Of a stretch of 64,000 nt of DNA, positions 9,511 to 20,414 are shown in pieces. The notes beneath the pieces were generated by a model. That model ran no database searches and had not been told where the DNA came from. It was given only the letters and a program-made list of their open reading frames with translations. Origin of the DNA: Microvirga sp. KLBC 81. Its GTDB lineage: Bacteria > Pseudomonadota > Alphaproteobacteria > Rhizobiales > Beijerinckiaceae. The position numbers were made by a program, and so were the translations under genes. The stretch lies in NCBI RefSeq assembly GCF_003075415.1, contig NZ_QDAH01000004.1, forward strand, positions 124,001-188,000. The letters are read 5' to 3'. Every line of letters starts with the position of its first letter. Position 1 is the stretch's first letter.

Positions 9511-10851
9511 ATGTCCAAGCCCATCGTTCGCTTCGCCCCGTCTCCGACCGGGCACATCCATATCGGCAATACCCGCGTGGCCCTGCTCAACGCGCTCTTC
9601 GCGCGTCGGGAAGGCGGCACCTTCATCCTGCGCTTCGACGACACGGACCTCGTGCGCTCGAAGCAGGAATACGCCGATTCCATTGAGGCCGATCTCCAAT
9701 GGCTCGGCATCCCGCCGGATGTCACCGTGCGGCAGTCGCAGCGTTTCGATCTCTATGATGCCGCGGCGGAGCAGCTGAAGGATGTCGGCCGTCTCTACCC
9801 TTGCTACGAGACGCCGGAGGAGCTGGAGTTTCGCCGCAAGCGTCAGCTCGCCCGCAGCCTTCCGCCGATCTACGATCGCGCTGCGTTGAAGCTCACGGAC
9901 GAAGAGCGCGCGAAGCTCGAAAGCGAAGGCCGCAAGCCTCATTGGCGTTTCCGTCTCGACCACACGAACGTGGTGTGGAACGACCTCGTGCGCGGCGAGT
10001 GCCACGTGGATTGTGGATCACTCTCCGATCCCGTGCTGGTGCGCGAGGACGGCACCTATCTCTACACGCTGCCATCGGTGGTCGATGACATCGACCTCAA
10101 GATCACTCATGTGATCCGCGGCGAGGACCACGTCACCAACACGGCGGTACAGATCCAGATCTTCCATGCACTCGGTGCTGGTATTCCCACCTTCGCGCAT
10201 CACAGCCTGCTGATCACCGCGAGTGGTGAGGGTCTTTCCAAGCGCCTCGGTCACCTCTCGGTGAAGGGCCTGCGCGATGCGGGCCTTGAACCGCAGGCGG
10301 TGGCGTCGCTTGCCGTGCTTGTCGGTTCCGCTGAGGCCGTGCGTCCCGTGGCCGATCTCAACGAACTCGCCAAGCTCATCGACTTCTCGCACATTTCCCG
10401 CGCGCCTGCGAAGTTCGACGAGAGCGAGCTGGAGCATCTCAACGCGCGTCTCATCCATGAGATGCCGTACGAGACCGTGCGAGAGCGTCTTGCGGCGCTC
10501 GATGCGGATCTCGGCGAAGTATTCTGGAATGCCGTGCGCGGCAATCTCACGAAGGTTCGCGATGTAGCGGAATGGGCCAAGGTCGTGCGTGGGCCGGTGA
10601 CACCCGTCATCGAGGATCGCGCCTTCATCGATGCGGCCGCCGAAGTGCTGCCGGATGGGCCGTGGGATACCACGACCTGGAAAGCCTGGACAGAAGCCGT
10701 GAAGACGAAGACAGGGGTAAAAGGCAAAGCGCTGTTCATGCCGCTGCGCCTCGCGCTCACGGGTCTCGATCACGGTCCGGAACTCGGCAATCTCCTGCCG
10801 CTGATCGGCCCCGAGCGGGCGAGGGCTCGGTTGTCGGGGCAGGCGGCGTAA
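9511..10851 (+). CDS. gltX: Glutamyl-tRNA synthetase
   Basis: Class I aminoacyl-tRNA synthetase charging tRNA-Glu (in this group often also tRNA-Gln, which is then amidated). It has 446 residues, normal length. The HIGH-type signature is [11 protein letters not shown] at about residues 10–20, and the KMSKS-type motif is LSKRLGH near residue 243. Many Rhizobiales carry two gltX genes, and this could be either. The flanks on both sides carry family A repeats, suggesting a stand-alone gene. Confidence 0.95.
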   Translation: MSKPIVRFAPSPTGHIHIGNTRVALLNALFARREGGTFILRFDDTDLVRSKQEYADSIEADLQWLGIPPDVTVRQSQRFDLYDAAAEQLKDVGRLYPCYETPEELEFRRKRQLARSLPPIYDRAALKLTDEERAKLESEGRKPHWRFRLDHTNVVWNDLVRGECHVDCGSLSDPVLVREDGTYLYTLPSVVDDIDLKITHVIRGEDHVTNTAVQIQIFHALGAGIPTFAHHSLLITASGEGLSKRLGHLSVKGLRDAGLEPQAVASLAVLVGSAEAVRPVADLNELAKLIDFSHISRAPAKFDESELEHLNARLIHEMPYETVRERLAALDADLGEVFWNAVRGNLTKVRDVAEWAKVVRGPVTPVIEDRAFIDAAAEVLPDGPWDTTTWKAWTEAVKTKTGVKGKALFMPLRLALTGLDHGPELGNLLPLIGPERARARLSGQAA

Positions 10852-10869
10852 CGAGCAGGAAACACTCTT

Positions 10870-10957
10870 GTCATGGCCGGGCTTGTCCCGGCCATCCCGA
10901 TCCGAAGAGCGCACCGTCTCACACGATCGGGATCACCGGCACGAGGCCGGTGATGAC
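10870..10957. repeat. Palindromic repeat, family A, copy 2 (inverted)
   Basis: Same element as at 9281 in the opposite orientation, from GTCATGGCCGG to CCGGTGATGAC. Its middle (TCCGAAGAGCGCACCGTCTCACACGAT) is nearly the reverse complement of the middle of copy 1. It fills the space between the convergent gltX and the ABC permease gene. Confidence 0.85.
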
Positions 10958-10971
10958 GTGGAGAGTTAGCA

Positions 10972-11729
10972 TTACGCCTTGATCTTGTAGCCCGTCCGGA
11001 AGATCCACCAGACAGCGGCAAGGCAGACCGCCATGAACACCAGCGTCATGCCGAGGCTGATGCCGACATCCACGTCGGCGACGCCATAAAAGCTCCAGCG
11101 GAAGCCGCTGACCAGATAGACCACCGGGTTGAACAGAGCGACCTTCTGCCAGAAGGGCGGCAGCATGTTGATGGAGTAGAAGCTGCCGCCGAGGAAGGCC
11201 AGCGGCGTCACGATCATCAGGGGGATCACCTGCAGCTTCTGGAAGCTGTCGGCCCATATGCCGATGATGAAGCCGAAGAGGCTGAAGGTGACGGAGGTCA
11301 GGACCAGGAAGGCGATCATCCAGACGGGATGTTCGATGGAGAAATCCACGAACAGCCGTGCGGTGACGAGAATGATGGTGCCAATGATCACCGACTTCGT
11401 GGCTGCCGCGCCCACATAGCCGATCACCGTCTCTATGGCCGAAATGGGGGCCGAGAGGATCTCGTAAATAGTGCCGGTGAATTTCGGCATGTAGATTCCG
11501 AACGACGCGTTGGAGATGCTCTCGGTCAGGAGCGAGAGCATGATGAGACCCGGTACGATGAAAGCGCCATAGCTCACGCCATCGATATGGGCCATGCGCG
11601 ATCCGATGGCCGAGCCGAAGACGATGAAATAGAGCGAGGTCGAGAGAACCGGCGAGGCGATGCTCTGCATCAGCGTGCGCCAGGTGCGGGCCATCTCGAA
11701 GAGATAAATGGCCTTGATGCCGTAAACGT

Positions 11730-11733
<4 letters not shown>
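10972..11733 (-). CDS. ABC-2 type transporter permease
   Basis: Membrane component of an ABC-2 exporter, 253 residues with six hydrophobic segments and the family element [12 protein letters not shown]-like between segments 5 and 6. Its start codon overlaps the stop of the ATPase gene by four bases, so the two form one operon and one complex. The closest general relatives include the NodJ/YadH-type exporters of polysaccharide or lipid-linked compounds; the substrate here is not known. Confidence 0.9.
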
Positions 11734-12701
<968 letters not shown>

Positions 12702-12740
12702 GACGAGCCTGATAGCATAAAAATGCCGTACGAACTCCCC

Positions 12741-12830
12741 CGTCATCACCGGCCTTGTGCCGGTGATCCCGATGGGTGAAGCGCTGCGCTTTTCTGTGTT
12801 GGGATGGCCGGGACAAGCCCGGCCATGACG
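12741..12830. repeat. Palindromic repeat, family A, copy 3
   Basis: Same orientation as the copy at 9281, with the two stem-loops intact and a different middle (GGGTGAAGCGCTGCGCTTTTCTG). It lies between the ABC ATPase start and the end of the DUF2865 gene. Confidence 0.85.
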
Positions 12831-12918
12831 AGGGGTGTCAGAGGAGAAGAGGGCGCTCTCTGTTCTGTCTGCGATCCCGAATCGGCTTCGCCGTCCGGGA
12901 TGACAGACCAATCCGTCC

Positions 12919-14043
12919 TCAGTTCTGCGGGTTCGGCACCGGAATGAGGTTCGGCGCAATCACGCGCACTGTCTTCTTCTGGCCGCTGTCGGTGACGACC
13001 TCCTGCTTGTTGCCCTCATTCTCGCCGACCACGCGCGTGGTCTCGATCGATTGCGGACCGATACCGGAGGATTCCTTGCTCGCGGTCGGAGCGGAGGCCG
13101 CGCTCTCAGCCGCGGCCTTCTCTTCCTCGTCTGCCTTCTTGTCTGCAGCCTTGCGGGCCTGCACGGCCTTCGGACGCGACATCTCCTCCGCCTTCTCGGC
13201 CGTCACGATCACGTCGCCCTTGCGCTGCTCCAGCATGCCCTCGGCCTTGCGCAGTACGACCGCCCAGCTCTCGTTGGGCTTCTTGCAGGCGCAGCTCTCG
13301 TCGAAGGACTTGCGGAACTTGAAGGCGTTGGCGAGCGACGTGTAAGCCTTATTGCTCGAGAGCGAGACGGCGCGTGTCAGGCCGTCGTCGCCGCCCGGAT
13401 AAGCATAAGCCGTCGTTTCCGTGCCGGGGCAGAGGGCCTGGCACATCTCGTCGGCGCTCTGCTGGCCGCCGGGCGGGGTGGTGAGGGGGAAGAACGAGCC
13501 GTCGCAGGTCTTCACGCAAATCAGACGACCGCCGCCGAGGGCAGGCCGTCCTTCATCGGCGATGATCGGCTGGCCTTCGGGGGCGATCTCCTGCTGCTGC
13601 TGACCGCGCGGGGGACCGAAGAGCGATTCGAAGAAGCCGCGGGGCTGCTCGGTGGAGCAGGTCTGCTGCACGGCAGCCTGAAGCTGGCGGCGGCGCGCCT
13701 CCACATCAGCGGGATCGAGGGACTGCTGGGCAAGGCGGGCATAGCCGGCCTCGAGCTGGCGAATCTGTGCGGCGATGGAGCCGCACTCGCGCGGGGCAGG
13801 GCCCGCAAAGAAGCCCAATGGACCCCGCTCGCAGCCGATGGAACTGTAGTAGCGCACCAGACGGTTGATCTCCGCCCGCTGGGCCTGCATCTGCCCGGAC
13901 GGCGCCCCGCCGCCGCTGCGCTCGAGATTCGCCAGTTCCGCGCGATAGCGCTGGCACTCGGGCGATTGGGCGAGGGCTGCCTGTCCGGCGGCCAGGAAGG
14001 CCGTCACGGCAAGGAGGGTGCGGAGAAAGAATGTCTTTGTCAT
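12919..14043 (-). CDS. DUF2865 domain-containing secreted protein
   Basis: Exported protein of 374 residues with a Sec signal peptide (about residues 1–26, ending QAALAQ). The middle region is rich in Gln and Arg and has a paired-Cys segment. The DUF2865 core includes [24 protein letters not shown] and [11 protein letters not shown], and the C-terminal part is acidic and repetitive. The family is confined largely to Rhizobiales and has no known function; the conserved cysteines suggest a disulfide-stabilised periplasmic or surface domain. The ATG at 14043 is preferred to a TTG just upstream. Confidence 0.88.
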   Translation of the reverse strand: MTKTFFLRTLLAVTAFLAAGQAALAQSPECQRYRAELANLERSGGGAPSGQMQAQRAEINRLVRYYSSIGCERGPLGFFAGPAPRECGSIAAQIRQLEAGYARLAQQSLDPADVEARRRQLQAAVQQTCSTEQPRGFFESLFGPPRGQQQQEIAPEGQPIIADEGRPALGGGRLICVKTCDGSFFPLTTPPGGQQSADEMCQALCPGTETTAYAYPGGDDGLTRAVSLSSNKAYTSLANAFKFRKSFDESCACKKPNESWAVVLRKAEGMLEQRKGDVIVTAEKAEEMSRPKAVQARKAADKKADEEEKAAAESAASAPTASKESSGIGPQSIETTRVVGENEGNKQEVVTDSGQKKTVRVIAPNLIPVPNPQN

Positions 14044-14196
14044 CAAGCTGATCGCAGAATCGGGTCCGATACGGCGCCATGGCCAGGAAGCTGGTCATCT
14101 GACGCCGGAATGGGGCCCTATTGTGATTACCGTCTTGCCGGCTCCGGGGGAAGGCCTCTAGCCTGCCCGTCGAAAACGACCCTGACGAGGCCCTGC

Positions 14197-14580
14197 ATGT
14201 ACTCCCATACGACTGTTGGAGCAAATGACCTGGCGCGAGCGCGCGCCTTTTACGATGCCGTGCTGGCTCCCCTGGGGCTCGAGGTTCGGTTCACGGACGA
14301 GGATATGGTGGGCTATGGCCTGCCGGGCGGCCGTCCCCAGCTCTTGGTCGTACGGCCCTTCGACAGGGAAGAGCCCTCCGTGGGCAACGGCTCCATGATC
14401 GCCCTGCTCGCTTCCAAGCGGGCACTGGTCGATGCCTGCTATGAGCTGGCGATGAAGCAGGGCGGGACGGATGAGGGCGGGCCTGGATTGAGGCCCCATT
14501 ATCACCGCAACTATTACGGCGCTTACTTCCGCGATCTCGACGGCAACAAGATCTGCATTTGCAGCCATCACGCCGAATAG
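14197..14580 (+). CDS. VOC family (glyoxalase/dioxygenase-like) protein
   Basis: Single-domain protein of 127 residues with the βαβββ vicinal-oxygen-chelate fold. It starts with the typical YSHTTVGANDLARARAFYD and ends with AYFRDLDGNKICICSHH, where the metal-binding residues are expected. This subgroup is a broad set of small glyoxalase-like proteins with unknown substrates. No linked gene helps; the next gene is a CreA-like protein 59 bases downstream. Confidence 0.88.
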   Translation: MYSHTTVGANDLARARAFYDAVLAPLGLEVRFTDEDMVGYGLPGGRPQLLVVRPFDREEPSVGNGSMIALLASKRALVDACYELAMKQGGTDEGGPGLRPHYHRNYYGAYFRDLDGNKICICSHHAE

Positions 14581-14639
14581 CCCTCGTCAAAGGCAGACAG
14601 CATTCCCACATGACAGCGTAACATCAGGAGACAACGGGA

Positions 14640-15146
14640 ATGCTTGCTCGAATCGCTCTGGCCCTGACCCTCGTCGTGGGGGCAGTCACCGGCGCTGCGG
14701 CCCAGGAGCCGGATCTGATTTTCAAGAAATCCACCGTCTGGCGCGCGCTGACGCCTGACGACAAGCTCGCCGTCTACGGCATCGACGATCCCCTCGTGGA
14801 AGGCGTGGCCTGCCATTACACGACCCCCGAGCGGGGCGGCATCTCCGGCACCCTCGGCATGGCGGAGGAGGTGTCCGACATCTCGCTCGCCTGCCGTCAG
14901 GTCGGTCCGGTGAAGTTCAAGCAGCGGTTCGGCCAGGGCGACGTGGTGTTCAGCGAGCGCCGCTCGCTCATCTTCAAGCGCATGCAGATCGTCCGCGGCT
15001 GTGACGTGAAGCGCAATACCCTGGTCTACATGGTCTATTCGGATCGGCCGATTGAAGGTTCGCCGAAAAACTCGACTTCCACCGTACCTCTGATGCCTTG
15101 GGGCGCCGAGGTTCCGCCGAAATGCGGCGACTGGCTGAACAGGTAA
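14640..15146 (+). CDS. CreA family periplasmic protein
   Basis: 168-residue exported protein with a signal peptide (about residues 1–22, ending GAAAQ) and the CreA family body: GIDDPLVEGVACHYT, GISGTLGMAEE, SLACRQVGP and SLIFKRMQIVRGCD. CreA (PF05981) is a widespread small periplasmic protein of unknown biochemical role, named from its place beside creBCD in enterobacteria; no cre genes are seen here. Confidence 0.9.
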   Translation: MLARIALALTLVVGAVTGAAAQEPDLIFKKSTVWRALTPDDKLAVYGIDDPLVEGVACHYTTPERGGISGTLGMAEEVSDISLACRQVGPVKFKQRFGQGDVVFSERRSLIFKRMQIVRGCDVKRNTLVYMVYSDRPIEGSPKNSTSTVPLMPWGAEVPPKCGDWLNR

Positions 15147-15399
15147 AGGGGGCGTTTGTCCTTGCAGTCATGCCCAGCCTTGTGCCGGGCATCCAGGTCT
15201 TTATCGCCCTGTGCCCTGAGGGCGTGGATGACCGGATCATGGCCCGGCCATGATGGGGAGAGCGTCATTCCCGGCCGGAGATGGCGCAGCCATCGGAGGG
15301 GAAGGGAAACCAGAGCGTAGCGCGTGAGGGTGGATCCCGTTCCCGGTCCTTGCGGACCGCCGGGGATGACCCAGGAAGGCGATGGCGGAGGGCGATATC

Positions 15400-15676
15400 A
15401 AAGAGCGCGCGGAAGCGGCCTCGGGGCTGGCGAGCCTGCCGAGGGTGAATGGGTCGAGGGGGGCGCGAGGAGCGGTCCGGCTCGATGTCTGATGATGATG
15501 CTTGGAACCCGACGGCTCCTCGCGCACGGCTTCTTTAGGCGGACACCGCAGCGGTCGCTCGGGACCTGCGGGCGGCCTCCTGCCGGTGGGCTGGCGTTCA
15601 GCCTCCTCCGCAGGACCGTGCCCCGGCTCCGCCACCTGCGACGCCTCGCGAGCGCGCCCCTCGGTGAGCCGGGACA
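15400..15676 (-). ncRNA. Candidate untranslated RNA
   Basis: Leftward transcript predicted from the strong promoter at 15683–15711. It is GC-rich, has many complementary short blocks (for example CGGCTC with GAGCCG, and GGCGGCC-type segments) and contains no plausible reading frame with a ribosome-binding site. I compared it by eye with features of RNase P RNA, tmRNA, SRP RNA and 6S RNA and found none of their conserved blocks. The 3' end given is a guess. Confidence 0.3.
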
Positions 15677-15682
15677 GGACAG

Positions 15683-15711
15683 GATATAGCCGAGCTTAGG
15701 ACAATTGTCAA
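15683..15711 (-). promoter_or_regulatory. Near-consensus σ70 promoter on the minus strand
   Basis: TTGACA (15706–15711), a 17-base spacer, then TATATC (15683–15688). The −35 box overlaps the palindrome GACAATTGTC (15700–15709), a possible operator. No protein gene follows for at least 400 bases. Confidence 0.6.
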
Positions 15712-15895
15712 GAACGAACAGAGAACATTCTTTCACCGACACTCCCTCGTCATGCCCGCGCTTGGCGCGGGCATCCACGTCTTTGGAAGCGCTGCGGATC
15801 CAAGACGGGGATGACGCGGAGGGTGTCATTGACGATGTGAACAAGAGCGGATAGCCGGGACACGCCCGACCATGACGATAAGCCAGTATAGAGCA

Positions 15896-16222
15896 TTAGT
15901 TCGAGCAGGTGATCGAGATCGGACGATGCTCGGGAACTGTGACGGATACCTTGCGGATCGAGCCGGTGGTCTCCTCAGCCTCGACCTGGCGGAAGGAAGT
16001 CGCGCGGGTGTAGCCTTGAGCCTCGCACCAGGTATCTGCCACAACTTGGCCACAAGCCTGGTTTGAGATGAGGCATTCCGCGACGCCGTAGCCATCGGCG
16101 GCGGGAACCAGGAAGGTCGCTTCGGTCGATGAGGCCTGAGTGCCGTTGGGAAGCAGCGTCATGGACGCGGCTCCAATGAACATGGCTGTGCCCAATCCGA
16201 GCACGGCAAATGCGCGGCGCAT
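15896..16222 (-). CDS. Small secreted protein, unknown function
   Basis: 108 residues with a cleavable signal peptide (about residues 1–30, hydrophobic stretch FAVLGLGTAMFIGAA). The mature part has cysteines in AECLISNQACG, DTWCEAQGY and at the C-terminus (ITCSN). The ATG at 16222 is preferred because a GAGG ribosome-binding site lies seven bases upstream; a longer frame to 16408 has no such support. It resembles small exported proteins common in Rhizobiales, with no assigned function. Confidence 0.75.
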   Translation of the reverse strand: MRRAFAVLGLGTAMFIGAASMTLLPNGTQASSTEATFLVPAADGYGVAECLISNQACGQVVADTWCEAQGYTRATSFRQVEAEETTGSIRKVSVTVPEHRPISITCSN

Positions 16223-16516
16223 AGAAAACCTCATTGATTGAATACGTGCTTTATTGTCACGGAGCCCCGTGAATAAAGCTCTAACGGGTTTGGTAAAGAC
16301 CCGTTTCTTGCATGCCTGCAAAGCAATTGTGCTCTTCAGCACGGGAACCTTGACGCCTGTCGCCGGACGGGGCATTGATTGGTTCATGAACACGGCAACG
16401 ATCCTCATTTCCGGGATTATTTGCGGCTAGCGCACCACGCTGGCTGGAGCCGTCTCGTTCTCGTTCCAAGAATGAAACCAACCTCCGGCCTTGTGGCCTG
16501 ACAGGGATTTGGTTTC

Positions 16517-17986
16517 ATGGCGCCCCAGCTGAAGCTCTACAACACGCTCACCCGGTCGAAGGACGCGTTCGTCCCGATCGACCCCAAGAACGTGCGCATG
16601 TATGTCTGCGGCCCCACGGTTTACGACTATGCGCATATCGGGAACGCCCGCCCCATCATCGTCTTCGACCTTCTCTTCCGTCTGCTGAGGCATGTTTACG
16701 GTACGGAAGAGGTCACGTATGTGCGCAACATCACGGATGTGGACGACAAGATTAACGCCCGCGCCGCCCGCGATTACCCGGACCTGCCCCACAACCACGC
16801 CATCCGCGAGGTGACCCGGAAGACGGAGGAGCAGTTCCACGCCGATATCCGCGCGCTCGGCGTCCTGATGCCTGAGGACGTGAACGTCCCCGGCAAAAGG
16901 CCAAGCTTCGTGGAACCTAGGGCCACCGAGCACATCGACGAGATGCGCATGATCATCGAGCGGCTGATCGAACGGGGTAACGCTTACGTGGCAGAGGAGC
17001 ACGTGCTCTTCTCCGTCGCCGGCATGCAGAAGCTTCCCGGCCTGCCGAAATACGGTGCCCTCTCCAAGCGCTCCCTCGACGAACTGCTCTCCGGTGCCCG
17101 CGTGGACGTGGCGCCCTACAAGCGCGACCCCATGGATTTCGTGCTCTGGAAGCCCTCCGGTCCGCAGGATCCGGCCTGGCCGTCGCCGGCCGGCATCAGG
17201 ACCCCGGGCCGTCCCGGCTGGCATATCGAGTGCTCCGCCATGTCGTGGAAGCACCTGGTCCAGGCCTTTGCGACGCGGCTTTCCTGCAGCGATCCGACGG
17301 AGCGCGAGATCTTCGACATCCATGGCGGCGGGATCGACCTCGTGTTCCCGCACCACGAGAACGAGATCGCGCAGAGCTGCTGCGCGTTTCAGACGCCGCG
17401 CATGGCCAATGTCTGGATGCACAACGGCTTCCTGCAGGTGGAAGGCGAGAAGATGTCGAAGTCCATCGGCAACTTCTTCACCATCAACGACCTGCTTCAG
17501 CAATGGCCGGGCGAGGTGCTGCGTTTCAACATGCTGCGCACCCATTACCGTCAGCCCATCGACTGGACCGAGAAGGGCCTGGAGGAAACCCAGAAGACCC
17601 TCGACCGCTGGTACGAAATGGCGGGCCATGGGCGATCGGCTCAGCTGTCGGAGCAGATCGTCGAGGCGCTCGCGGACGATCTCAACACACCGAAGATGCT
17701 TGCGGAGCTTCATGCCCTCGACGGGCAGGGGGCCCACGAAGAGCTCGGCGCGAACCTGCGCGCGCTCGGCTTCCTCCTCGAAGGAGCCGAGGCATGGAAG
17801 GCGCGAAAGCAAGCCTCGCTCACCGTCGATCCCGCCGTGGTCGAGGGCTTGATTGCCGCTCGCAAGGAGGCGCGCGCCGCGAAGAACTGGGCCGAGTCGG
17901 ACCGCATTCGCGACGAACTCGCCGCGCTCAATGTTGTCGTGAAGGACAACAAGGACGGCACTACCACCTGGGAGGTTGGGCGATGA
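16517..17986 (+). CDS. cysS: Cysteinyl-tRNA synthetase
   Basis: Class I aminoacyl-tRNA synthetase, 489 residues. The zinc-ligand cysteine lies in [17 protein letters not shown], which also contains the HIGH-type motif; [10 protein letters not shown] provides a second zinc ligand, HHENE a third, and KMSKSIGN is the KMSKS loop. Length and motif order are normal. A family A repeat follows the stop codon, after which a GNAT gene begins. Confidence 0.96.
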   Translation: MAPQLKLYNTLTRSKDAFVPIDPKNVRMYVCGPTVYDYAHIGNARPIIVFDLLFRLLRHVYGTEEVTYVRNITDVDDKINARAARDYPDLPHNHAIREVTRKTEEQFHADIRALGVLMPEDVNVPGKRPSFVEPRATEHIDEMRMIIERLIERGNAYVAEEHVLFSVAGMQKLPGLPKYGALSKRSLDELLSGARVDVAPYKRDPMDFVLWKPSGPQDPAWPSPAGIRTPGRPGWHIECSAMSWKHLVQAFATRLSCSDPTEREIFDIHGGGIDLVFPHHENEIAQSCCAFQTPRMANVWMHNGFLQVEGEKMSKSIGNFFTINDLLQQWPGEVLRFNMLRTHYRQPIDWTEKGLEETQKTLDRWYEMAGHGRSAQLSEQIVEALADDLNTPKMLAELHALDGQGAHEELGANLRALGFLLEGAEAWKARKQASLTVDPAVVEGLIAARKEARAAKNWAESDRIRDELAALNVVVKDNKDGTTTWEVGR

Positions 17987-18004
17987 CCTTTCAATCTCTC
18001 CACC

Positions 18005-18093
18005 GTCATGGCCGGGCTTGTCCCGGCCATCCCGTTCTGGAAGAGCGCTGCGCTTCTCCTTATCGGGATCACCGGCACAAGGCCGGTGATGAC
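18005..18093. repeat. Palindromic repeat, family A, copy 4 (inverted)
   Basis: Same orientation as the copy at 10870, from GTCATGGCCGG to CCGGTGATGAC, with a middle of TTCTGGAAGAGCGCTGCGCTTCTCC. It separates cysS from the GNAT gene. Confidence 0.85.
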
Positions 18094-18134
18094 GAAGGTG
18101 TAAGCTGCAGCTTATTCGTGCAGGAGATGTGCTG

Positions 18135-18644
18135 ATGGGACAGTCTTTGCCGAAACCGGGGCTTCGTCCCTTCCTTCCCGCCGACGTACCGGTGCTCGTC
18201 GAGATCTTCCAGGCGAGCATCGAGGAACTGACGGGCGAGGATTACAGCGACGCCCAGCAGGAAGCCTGGATGGGGCAATCCGAGGAAGAGGATTTCGCCG
18301 AGAAACTGGCGAAGGATCTCACCCTCGTGGCGACGCTCGAGGGGTCGGCCGTCGGCTTCATTGCGCTGAAAGACAACGAGTTGATCGAGCTGTTCCATGT
18401 GCATCCCGCCGTGGCCGGGCAGGGGATCGGCACGATGCTCTATGATGCGGTCGAGAAGCTCGCGACCGCACGCGGCGCGGCGCGCCTCGTGGCCGAGGTC
18501 AGCGACAACGCGCAGCCCTTCTTCCAGAAGCAGGGCTTCCAGCCGCAGCGCCGCAACACCCTCTCGCTCGGCGACGAGTGGCTCGGCACCACCACCATGG
18601 AAAAACGCCTCGCACCCGCCGAGGACAGGAAGATGTCGTCATGA
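18135..18644 (+). CDS. GNAT family N-acetyltransferase
   Basis: 169-residue acetyl-CoA-dependent acyltransferase fold. The acetyl-CoA pyrophosphate loop is seen as VHPAVAGQGIGTMLYD (about residues 96–111) and the late FFQKQGFQP segment is typical. The ATG at 18135 follows an AGGAG ribosome-binding site. Its stop overlaps the cimA start (ATGA), so the two are translationally coupled, but a functional link is not obvious. Substrate unknown. Confidence 0.88.
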   Translation: MGQSLPKPGLRPFLPADVPVLVEIFQASIEELTGEDYSDAQQEAWMGQSEEEDFAEKLAKDLTLVATLEGSAVGFIALKDNELIELFHVHPAVAGQGIGTMLYDAVEKLATARGAARLVAEVSDNAQPFFQKQGFQPQRRNTLSLGDEWLGTTTMEKRLAPAEDRKMSS

Positions 18645-20236
18645 GCGTTGAACGCGTCTATCTCTTCGACACCACCTTGCGCGACGGCGCGCAGACCACG
18701 GGTGTGGACTTCTCACTTGAAGACAAGCGCGCGATCGCCACGCTCCTCGACAAGCTCGGCATCGATTACGTGGAAGGCGGTTATCCGGGGGCGAACCCGC
18801 TGGATACCGCCTTTTTCTCTGAGAAGCGCACGAAGAAAGCCAAGTTCACGGCGTTTGGCATGACGAAGCGGGCAGGGCGCTCGGTTTCGACGGATCCCGG
18901 CGTTTCGGCGCTTCTGGAGGCTGAGGCCGATGCGATCTGCTTCGTCGCCAAGTCCTGGGACTATCACGTTCACGTGGCGCTCGAGACGACGCTGGAGGAT
19001 AACCTCGCCGGCATTCACGACAGCGTCGAGGCGGCGCGGGCCAAAGGCCGCGAGGTGATCGTCGATTGCGAGCATTTCTTCGACGGCTACAAGGCCAATC
19101 CCGATTATGCGCTCTCCTGCGCGAAGACCGCTTACGAGGCCGGTGCGCGCTGGGTCGTTCTCTGCGATACCAACGGCGGCACACTGCCTCATGAGGTGAT
19201 GGAGATCGTCAAGGCCGTCACCAAGGTTGTGCCAGGCACCCATGTGGGCATTCACGCTCATGACGATTGCGGCTGCGCCGTTGCCAATTCCCTGGCGGCG
19301 ATAGAGGCGGGCGCGCGCCATATCCAGGGCACGCTTAATGGTCTGGGCGAGCGCTGCGGCAATGCCAATCTCATCACGCTCATCGGCGCGCTGAAGCTGA
19401 AGGACGGCTACGCCTCTCGCTTCGAACTGGGCGTGACGGACGAGGCGTTGAGCGGACTCACCCATGTCTCTCGGCAGGTGGACGAGATCCTCAACCGTCA
19501 GCCCAACCGCCACGCGCCCTTCGTCGGCGCGAGCGCCTTCGCGACCAAGGCAGGCATTCATGCCTCCGCCGTGCTGAAAGACCCGCGCACCTACGAGCAT
19601 GTGGAGCCGGAAGTCGTCGGCAACGTGCGGAAAGTGCTGGTGTCGGATCAGGGTGGCCAATCAAATATCCTTGCCGAACTCAAGCGCTGCGGCTTCGAGC
19701 TGGAGAAGGGCGATCCGCGTATCGCCCGCGTGCTCGACGAGGTGAAGCGGAAAGAAGCAGAGGGCTTCGCCTTCGAAGGAGCGGATGCCTCCTTCTATGT
19801 GCTGGTCAAACGCATGCTGGGCGAGGTGCCGGCCTTCTTCGATGTGGAGCGTTTCTCGGTGAACGTGGAGCGCCGCTACAACGCGATGGGCGAACTCGTC
19901 ACGGCCTCGGAAGCCATCGTGAAGGTGCGTGTGGGCGATGAGGTTCTCATCTCCGCCGCCGAAGGCAACGGCCCCGTGAACGCGCTCGACGTGGCGCTTC
20001 GCAAGGATCTCGGCAAGTATCAGAACCTGATTCAGGATCTGGAACTGGTGGACTATAAGGTGCGCATCTATCAGGGCGGTTCGGACGCCGTGACACGCGT
20101 GCTCATAGAATTCACGGATGCCACTGGCGAACGCTGGACCACCATCGGCGTCTCGGCCAACATCATCGATGCCTCGTTCCAGGCACTGACCGATTCCATG
20201 ATCTACAAGCTGCTCAAGGGTGGGGCGACGCTTTAG
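18641..20236 (+). CDS. cimA: Citramalate synthase
   Basis: Member of the isopropylmalate/homocitrate/citramalate synthase family, 531 residues, of the (R)-citramalate synthase subtype (TIGR00977). It condenses pyruvate with acetyl-CoA in the threonine-independent route to isoleucine. The TIM barrel begins with FDTTLRDGAQTTG, includes the metal-binding IHAHDDCGCA and QGTLNGLGERCGN, and the C-terminal LeuA-type regulatory domain covers about residues 400–531. The internal TTLRDGAQT and SAVLKDP patterns favour CimA over LeuA. In alphaproteobacteria this assignment is by homology only. Confidence 0.9.
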   Translation: MSVERVYLFDTTLRDGAQTTGVDFSLEDKRAIATLLDKLGIDYVEGGYPGANPLDTAFFSEKRTKKAKFTAFGMTKRAGRSVSTDPGVSALLEAEADAICFVAKSWDYHVHVALETTLEDNLAGIHDSVEAARAKGREVIVDCEHFFDGYKANPDYALSCAKTAYEAGARWVVLCDTNGGTLPHEVMEIVKAVTKVVPGTHVGIHAHDDCGCAVANSLAAIEAGARHIQGTLNGLGERCGNANLITLIGALKLKDGYASRFELGVTDEALSGLTHVSRQVDEILNRQPNRHAPFVGASAFATKAGIHASAVLKDPRTYEHVEPEVVGNVRKVLVSDQGGQSNILAELKRCGFELEKGDPRIARVLDEVKRKEAEGFAFEGADASFYVLVKRMLGEVPAFFDVERFSVNVERRYNAMGELVTASEAIVKVRVGDEVLISAAEGNGPVNALDVALRKDLGKYQNLIQDLELVDYKVRIYQGGSDAVTRVLIEFTDATGERWTTIGVSANIIDASFQALTDSMIYKLLKGGATL

Positions 20237-20260
20237 CGACCTGCCTTAGGAAACACTGCC

Positions 20261-20360
20261 CTCATCCTGAGGAGGTCGCGCAGCGAGCGTCTCGAAGGAG
20301 GATCCAGTGTGCTCTGGAATCTCCTTCGAGACGCCGCTTTCAGCGGCTCCTCAGGATGAG
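20261..20360. repeat. Palindromic repeat, family C
   Basis: Begins CTCATCCTGAGGAG and ends CTCCTCAGGATGAG, with inner complementary blocks CGTCTCGAAGGA and TCCTTCGAGACG. This is a common intergenic repeat in Rhizobiales. It lies between cimA and the YdcZ-like gene; only one copy is in the window. Confidence 0.8.
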
Positions 20361-20414
20361 GTTGGAGTTTGAACATCAGCCGCAAACAGCCTCATCCAAA
20401 GACCGGGACGATCC

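Larger units (their letters stand above)
15147..15895. other. Intergenic region with repeats and a minus-strand promoter, no protein gene seen
   Basis: No open frame here resembles a known protein or has a ribosome-binding site. The left part (15167–15255) and the segment 15749–15787 contain GTCATGCCC…GGGCATCC stem-loops, a repeat type distinct from family A. The central part (about 15380–15676) is unusually GC-rich and lies immediately downstream of a near-consensus leftward promoter, and may encode an untranslated RNA. Confidence 0.6.

Noticed and set aside
13051-14580. 509-codon plus-strand frame covering two genes
   Set aside because: Its first part is antisense to the DUF2865 gene and only its last 127 codons (the VOC protein) are real.
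15380-15676. RNase P RNA, tmRNA, SRP RNA or 6S RNA
   Set aside because: None of the conserved blocks of these RNAs could be found on the predicted transcript, so only a generic candidate RNA is reported.
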